A DNA stretch of 8,778 bases, taken from contig JAUWLW010000077.1 in the NCBI GenBank assembly GCA_030613505.1, positions 1-8,778 on the forward strand, read 5' to 3'. Within the stretch, counting starts at the first letter, position 1; the number at the start of each line of letters is the position of its first letter. The position numbers were made by a program, and so were the translations under genes. The notes beneath the pieces were generated by a model. It was not told the origin of the DNA. It searched no databases and saw nothing but the letters and a program-made list of their open reading frames with translations. This stretch comes from Candidatus Zixiibacteriota bacterium (GTDB lineage: Bacteria; RBG-13-66-14; B26-G2; WVWN01). Shown here piece by piece: positions 5,364 through 8,778 of this stretch.

Positions 5364-6524
5364 TCAGTCGTTCGTCGGCGATACCGCGCGCAGCCGCTCC
5401 ACGACGGGCGGCAGGACCTCCAGCACGCGGCCTATGTCTTCCTCGATCGTATATTTCCCCAGGCTGAAACGGATCGAGCCGCGCGCGACCTCGGGGGGGC
5501 AGCCCATCGCGGCGTGGACGTGGGAGGGCTCGCTCAAGCCGCTGACGCACGCCGAGCCCGTGGCCACAGAAATCCCCTCTATATCGAGCGCCAGCATTAT
5601 AGCCTCGCCCTCTATGCCCGGGAAGCAAACGTTCAACGTATTGGGCAAAGCCTTTCCGGCGGGCGTCATAACGACTACCGACCCCGGCATCGCCAGGATA
5701 CCACCCTCCAACTTATCGCGAAGGCGGGCTAGCCTTTCGCCCTCCTCCTCCCGACCATCGGTCGCCAGCTCGAGCGCGCGGGCGAGGCCGATAATACCCG
5801 GCGTGTTGTGGGTCCCGGCGCGACGCCCTTCCTCCTGGTGGCCGCCGTGAATCACCGGCACTAGCTCGACGCCGTTCCGGACGTAGAGGACGCCCACGCC
5901 CTTCGGCCCGTAGAACTTGTGGGCCGATATGGAGAGCAGGTCGACGCCGAGGTCCACGACGTTTACGGGAATTTTGCCGGCGGACTGGACGGCGTCGGTG
6001 TGGAAGAGGACGCCGCGCTCGCGGGCGACGGTCGCGAGTTCCGCGATCGGCTCGACCGTTCCAACCTCGTTGTTGCCGTGCATAATAGAGACCAGGACCG
6101 TGTCCGGGCGGATGGCGGCCGCCAAGGCGTCGGCGTGTACGACGCCTTCGTCGTCCGGCGAGAGGAACGTAACGTCCCAGCCCTCGTCGGCGAGCCACTC
6201 GCAGGTCACGAGGACCGCCGGGTGTTCGATGGCGGAGGTTATGACGTGGCGGCCTCGGCCTCGGGAGGCGTACGCGACGCCCTCGACGGCGAGGTTGTCC
6301 GACTCGGAGCCGCCGCTCGTGAAGATAATTTCGTCGGGGGAATCGGCGCCGAGGAGCGCGGCTACTTTCTCACGGGCCTCGTCCACGGGGCCGCGGGCGC
6401 GCTGGCCGAAGCGGTGGAGGTTGAAGGGATTCGCGAAGTTGTCGGTGAAGAACGGCGCCATAGCCTCGACGACTTCGGGCGCCGTCGGCGTGGTGGAATT
6501 GTAGTCGAGGTAAATGCCTTCCAT
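5364..6524 (-). CDS. nifS: Cysteine desulfurase (NifS/IscS class)
   Basis: 386 residues, normal for the family. This PLP enzyme removes sulfur from L-cysteine, giving alanine and a protein-bound persulfide for Fe-S clusters and thio-compounds in the cytosol. Visible motifs: YLDYNSTTP (5-13) at the start, the cofactor phosphate loop TSGGSESDN (69-77), His101 in SAIEHPAV stacking on PLP, NNEVGTVEPI (151-160), HTDAVQSAGK (175-184), the Schiff-base Lys203 in SAHKFYGPKG, GGHQEEGRRAGTHN (227-240), and the catalytic Cys326 in ATGSACVSGLSEPSHV. All key residues are present. The start at 6524 is set by YLDYNS and by AAGGA six bases upstream; the frame stays open for 92 more codons, but these have no family resemblance. 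No IscU, regulator or tRNA-thiolation partner follows; the next genes are the two small membrane proteins. Confidence 0.97.
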   Translation of the reverse strand: MEGIYLDYNSTTPTAPEVVEAMAPFFTDNFANPFNLHRFGQRARGPVDEAREKVAALLGADSPDEIIFTSGGSESDNLAVEGVAYASRGRGRHVITSAIEHPAVLVTCEWLADEGWDVTFLSPDDEGVVHADALAAAIRPDTVLVSIMHGNNEVGTVEPIAELATVARERGVLFHTDAVQSAGKIPVNVVDLGVDLLSISAHKFYGPKGVGVLYVRNGVELVPVIHGGHQEEGRRAGTHNTPGIIGLARALELATDGREEEGERLARLRDKLEGGILAMPGSVVVMTPAGKALPNTLNVCFPGIEGEAIMLALDIEGISVATGSACVSGLSEPSHVHAAMGCPPEVARGSIRFSLGKYTIEEDIGRVLEVLPPVVERLRAVSPTND

Positions 6525-6552
6525 AATCCGTCCTTCTACGAGCCGGGCGAAG

Positions 6553-6581
6553 ATATTATCAAAAAACGATAAGTTCCGCAA
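6553..6581 (-). promoter_or_regulatory. Possible promoter of the cysteine desulfurase operon
   Basis: On the minus strand TTGCGG (6581-6576) and TAATAT (6558-6553) are 17 bases apart, about 30 bases before the start codon. Both boxes match the consensus only partly. The rest of 6525-6720 is AT-richer intergenic DNA between divergent genes; it also contains a six-base inverted repeat, GTAACG (6623-6628) / CGTTAC (6642-6647), of unknown meaning. Confidence 0.35.
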
Positions 6582-6720
6582 CCTCAACTTAAAATCCGCG
6601 GCGGAACCGCTAACTGCATCGCGTAACGATAAAAAGTGCCGCGTTACTAATATTAAAAAGTAGGACGCGATATTTTGCGCAAGGCGTTGCTTTACAAACG
6701 TACCCGGGCGAAGCGAAACT

Positions 6721-7722
6721 ATGTTAAGCAAAAAATTCGTACTAGTCGTATGTATTTTTACCACGGCCGTAGCCACCTTAAACCGTTGCGACAATCCCAC
6801 TGGCGAAAATCCGCCCGAACGTTGGAATTACGGGCCTTGGGATTATTATAGATTGAATATTGAAAAAAACACCAAAGTAAGAACGATTTATATGTCTACT
6901 AATGAGAAGGGGTGGGTCGCCATTAGCGGGCCGATATTTTTAGAATATAAACGCGGCGAATGGTTAATCTTTAAGGATTTTAAAAAAGAAAAAGGTAAAA
7001 TAATTGCGCCATATATGAACGACATTGATTTTTCGGAACGCAACGACGGCTGGGCCGTAGGCCATAATTTAACGCCTAGCGAAGGTTTCGTCTTTCATTA
7101 CGACGGGGTCGACTGGGAAGAGGTAACGCCTTATCCTATGCGGCCTCTTTATTGCGTGGCCGCGGTGGCGCCGGACGACGTGTGGGCCGCGGGGTGGTAC
7201 GGCACGATGTACCACTACGACGGCTCGAGCTGGGCCCAAGTCCCGTTCCCGGCCAGCCCCGAAATATGCGCCCTCCACTTCCCGGCCCCTAACGACGGCT
7301 GGGCCGTGGGATATTCCGGTTCGTACTTCCACTACGACGGCAGCGCGTGGGAGCCGGCCCGCGTAAACGACGCCGAGGTCCGGTACGGCGTATTCTTCCC
7401 CACCCCCGACGAGGGCTGGGCCGTAGGAGGGGGCGGCGTGATACCGGAGTACCCCGCCCAATACCCGATATTCCATTACGAGAACGGCGAATGGAAAAAA
7501 ACGTTCCGCGCGCAAATGCGTTTCGAGAGCGTCCACTTCGCCGCGCCCGACGACGGCTGGGCGGCGGGTTCCCACGTCCTCCGGTACGATGGAAAAGAGT
7601 GGCACGTCATCACCCCCCCCGGGAAACTCTACGTTTACGACATCTTCACCCTCGGCGGCGACGACGTTTGGCTCGCCTGCTACCCCGGGACGATATGCAA
7701 GTATAACCCGAATAAAAAATAA
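6721..7722 (+). CDS. Secreted seven-repeat beta-propeller protein
   Basis: 333 residues. The N-terminus MLSKKFVLVVCIFTTAVATLNRC is a signal peptide; Cys23 could be lipidated, but LNRC is a poor lipobox. The mature protein holds seven copies of a (D/E)GW-A-(V/A)-G type core at residues 63, 109, 153, 192, 231, 278 and 315, spaced 37-47 residues, most followed by a FHYDGS-W strand. Seven units match a seven-bladed propeller of the BNR/YCF48-like kind, where such strings report per-blade loops. No catalytic residues are apparent. The ribosome binding site is weak (GAAG about nine bases before the ATG). The first 130-140 codons are strikingly AT-rich and the rest strongly GC-rich, though the repeats run across the change. 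It is divergent from the cysteine desulfurase and has its own terminator. Binding or envelope role is inferred; function is unknown. Confidence 0.85.
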   Translation: MLSKKFVLVVCIFTTAVATLNRCDNPTGENPPERWNYGPWDYYRLNIEKNTKVRTIYMSTNEKGWVAISGPIFLEYKRGEWLIFKDFKKEKGKIIAPYMNDIDFSERNDGWAVGHNLTPSEGFVFHYDGVDWEEVTPYPMRPLYCVAAVAPDDVWAAGWYGTMYHYDGSSWAQVPFPASPEICALHFPAPNDGWAVGYSGSYFHYDGSAWEPARVNDAEVRYGVFFPTPDEGWAVGGGGVIPEYPAQYPIFHYENGEWKKTFRAQMRFESVHFAAPDDGWAAGSHVLRYDGKEWHVITPPGKLYVYDIFTLGGDDVWLACYPGTICKYNPNKK

Positions 7723-7757
7723 GCTTTACGAAAAACGAGCCGAAACCCAATCAAAAT

Positions 7758-7780
7758 GGCGCCCGACCGGCGCCCTTTTT
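7758..7780 (+). terminator. Intrinsic terminator of the seven-repeat propeller gene
   Basis: GGCGCC (7758-7763), loop CGACC, GGCGCC (7769-7774), then C and five T, 36 bases after the stop codon. Confidence 0.8.
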
Positions 7781-7799
7781 CAAACGCCAAAGACGGGGC

Positions 7800-7828
7800 T
7801 TGATTGCGCAACCGGTTTATCATAGATT
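7800..7828 (+). promoter_or_regulatory. Possible promoter of the CstA remnant
   Basis: TTGATT (7800-7805) and TAGATT (7823-7828) are 17 bases apart, each matching four of six consensus positions, about 27 bases before the ATG at 7855. A GAGGT sits six bases before that ATG, so both transcription and translation signals may survive. Confidence 0.4.
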
Positions 7829-7854
7829 ATATGCAAAGGAGCTGAGGTCCAAAG

Positions 7855-7992
7855 ATGTCCGGCGCTCTCGTTATCGCGATATCGCTGGCCTTTCTCGGCC
7901 TGGGTTATATTTTCTAAGGCCGCTTCGTCACGCGGCGTCTGGGCGTGGACCCGAGCAGGCCCACGCCCGCCCACGAGCTCCCGGCCGATTAA
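7855..7992 (+). pseudogene. cstA: N-terminal remnant of carbon-starvation transporter CstA, with an internal stop
   Basis: From the ATG one reads a 20-residue membrane-type peptide, MSGALVIAISLAFLGLGYIF, then TAA (7915-7917). Continuing in the same frame gives GRFVTRRLGVDPSRPTPAHE and LPAD before a second TAA. Together this matches the start of CstA proteins, where the first membrane helix is followed by a -GYRFYGRF- segment and an arginine-rich LDPSRPTPAHE motif. The premature stop sits where the family has Tyr, one base from TAT or TAC. CstA is normally a multi-helix inner-membrane peptide/pyruvate transporter of roughly 500-700 residues; here everything after about 45 codons is gone, and a terminator hairpin follows 25 bases later. 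A 20-residue membrane peptide could still be made because a good GAGGT ribosome binding site remains. Most likely a gene fossil; alternatives are a deliberate micropeptide or stop-codon read-through. Confidence 0.75.
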
Positions 7993-8011
7993 CCAGCACT
8001 TCAACCTGTAT

Positions 8012-8035
8012 AAAAAAGGCGCCCGCCCGGGCGCC
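8012..8035 (-). terminator. Intrinsic terminator of the right-edge propeller gene
   Basis: GGCGCCCG (8018-8025) and CGGGCGCC (8028-8035) form a strong stem. On the minus strand it is followed by TTTTTTATA, 20 bases after the TAG of the propeller gene. On the plus strand GTCTCTTTT follows, so it may also act for the CstA remnant. Confidence 0.8.
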
Positions 8036-8055
8036 GTCTCTTTTAACAATAATGA

Positions 8056-8778
8056 CTATCTATACAACGCCTTTATCCTACCTACGCTCGCCGGCTTTAC
8101 GCCAATATCCGTAATATACCGCATCTGCAATGCTAAATTTTCTATGACTCCTCCGTCATTATGTATCCCCCAAAGATATTCGCCGTCGTAAGCCAACCCG
8201 GCGGCACCGTAATCGGGAACCGGCCAAGCCGCGCTGTCCAAGATAGAGCCTGTAGTGGTTATACAGTAAACAATAGCTTGCGAATTTAAGCCGTAAGGCC
8301 GGGTAGCGCAAAATAGATACGGGGGACCCGGGTTTTTTACGTACGCAAGTCCATGAGGCCTTTCGAACCCTAAACTGAACGAAGCTACAACGGAACCGCC
8401 GGTATTCAACTTATATATACCTCCTGCCAACGTATCGGCGAAGTATAGAAAACCGCCTTCGTAAGCGAGGCCTGCCCCCCACGTCACGCGCGGGTATGGA
8501 AAACTCCCAACGATGGCGCCGCGGGAAGGATCGAATTTATAAATATGGTAAGTATCCCAAACGTCCGTGGTATAAAGGTAAGTGCCGTCGTAGGCCAAGC
8601 CTCCGGACCAAATTCGGCCAACGCTGTAGGTAGCTACGATCGAACCGCCCGGCGAAATACGTTTCAAGAAGTACCCGTCGACCGTTGTCCAAAGGTACTG
8701 GCCGTCGTGTTCAATACTCGCTGCGTAGAGTGTCCAAGGCCCGCCGGGGTTGAATTTGGGATCGAACGAGGATATAAC
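8056..8778 (-). CDS. Secreted beta-propeller with C-terminal GRIKALYR tag, 5' end outside the window
   Basis: The frame is open from the TAG at 8056 to the window edge, 240 residues. The first visible residues, VISSF, match residues 24-28 of the paralogue at 999-1808, so probably only the signal peptide and a few residues are missing. The TTG at 8667 is internal and not a start. Units of about 40 residues repeat the pattern (H/Y)DG-YLW/Y followed by GS-IVASF: examples are HDGQYLWTTV, YDGTYLYTTD, YEGGFLYFAD and YDGEYLWGIH, giving about five blades. The protein ends KPASVGRIKALYR, matching the paralogue's APASLGKIKALYR. No catalytic motif. It is on the opposite strand to its paralogue, has its own terminator and uses many AT-rich codons. 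Exported location is inferred; ligand and function are unknown. Confidence 0.85.
   Translation of the reverse strand, partial: VISSFDPKFNPGGPWTLYAASIEHDGQYLWTTVDGYFLKRISPGGSIVATYSVGRIWSGGLAYDGTYLYTTDVWDTYHIYKFDPSRGAIVGSFPYPRVTWGAGLAYEGGFLYFADTLAGGIYKLNTGGSVVASFSLGFERPHGLAYVKNPGPPYLFCATRPYGLNSQAIVYCITTTGSILDSAAWPVPDYGAAGLAYDGEYLWGIHNDGGVIENLALQMRYITDIGVKPASVGRIKALYR

Noticed and set aside
6784-6789. Lipoprotein modification of Cys23 in the seven-repeat propeller
   Set aside because: LNRC lacks the small residues expected at -1 and -2 of a lipobox; left as a remote possibility only.
6525-6800. A 92-codon N-terminal extension of the cysteine desulfurase frame
   Set aside because: It has no family resemblance, overlaps the start of the divergent propeller gene, and the ATG at 6524 has a proper ribosome binding site and the standard YLDYNS start.
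7915-7917. Recoding of TAA as an amino acid (read-through) in the CstA remnant
   Set aside because: Many genes in the window end with TAA, and the frame stops again after 24 codons, far short of a functional transporter.

Overview
The window looks like part of a chromosome from a GC-rich, Gram-negative-type bacterium, probably an uncultured candidate phylum (FCB-like, WOR-3-like or Coatesbacteria-like). This is inferred from a Por-secretion-type C-terminal tail at the left edge, several secreted beta-propeller proteins with no close named family, and a compact layout with clear AGGAGG-type ribosome binding sites. I see no rRNA, tRNA, CRISPR array, transposase or phage gene.

Layout. 1-945 (+): the tail of a secreted protein, a PfpI/DJ-1 family gene and a possible 46-residue ORF, closed by a GC-rich hairpin. 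999-1808 (+): a secreted propeller ending in the residues GKIKALYR, converging on a perfect bidirectional palindromic terminator. 1883-4017 (-): a LeuC/aconitase-fold protein that has lost most of its active site, overlapping a secreted propeller-like protein. 4062-4505 (+): a small secreted acidic protein behind a near-consensus promoter. 4607-6524 (-): a cysteine desulfurase, a DUF948-like membrane protein and a YtxH-like membrane protein in one tight operon. 6721-7722 (+): a seven-repeat propeller whose base composition changes sharply part way through. 7855-7992 (+): a decayed N-terminal fragment of the carbon-starvation transporter CstA. 8056-8778 (-): a second copy of the GKIKALYR-type secreted propeller, cut by the window edge.

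How the genes fit together. The only clear metabolic gene is the cysteine desulfurase, which supplies sulfur for Fe-S clusters and other thio-compounds; its scaffold partner is not in the window. Most other genes encode exported proteins: one C-terminal-tail protein, four propellers or propeller-like proteins and one small acidic protein. The best leads are (a) a C-terminal peptide shared by two paralogous propellers, encoded by mostly different synonymous codons, which behaves like a sorting or processing tag; (b) the aconitase-fold apparent pseudoenzyme, which seems to start at ATC behind a very strong ribosome binding site; and (c) the CstA fossil with promoter and ribosome binding site apparently intact.
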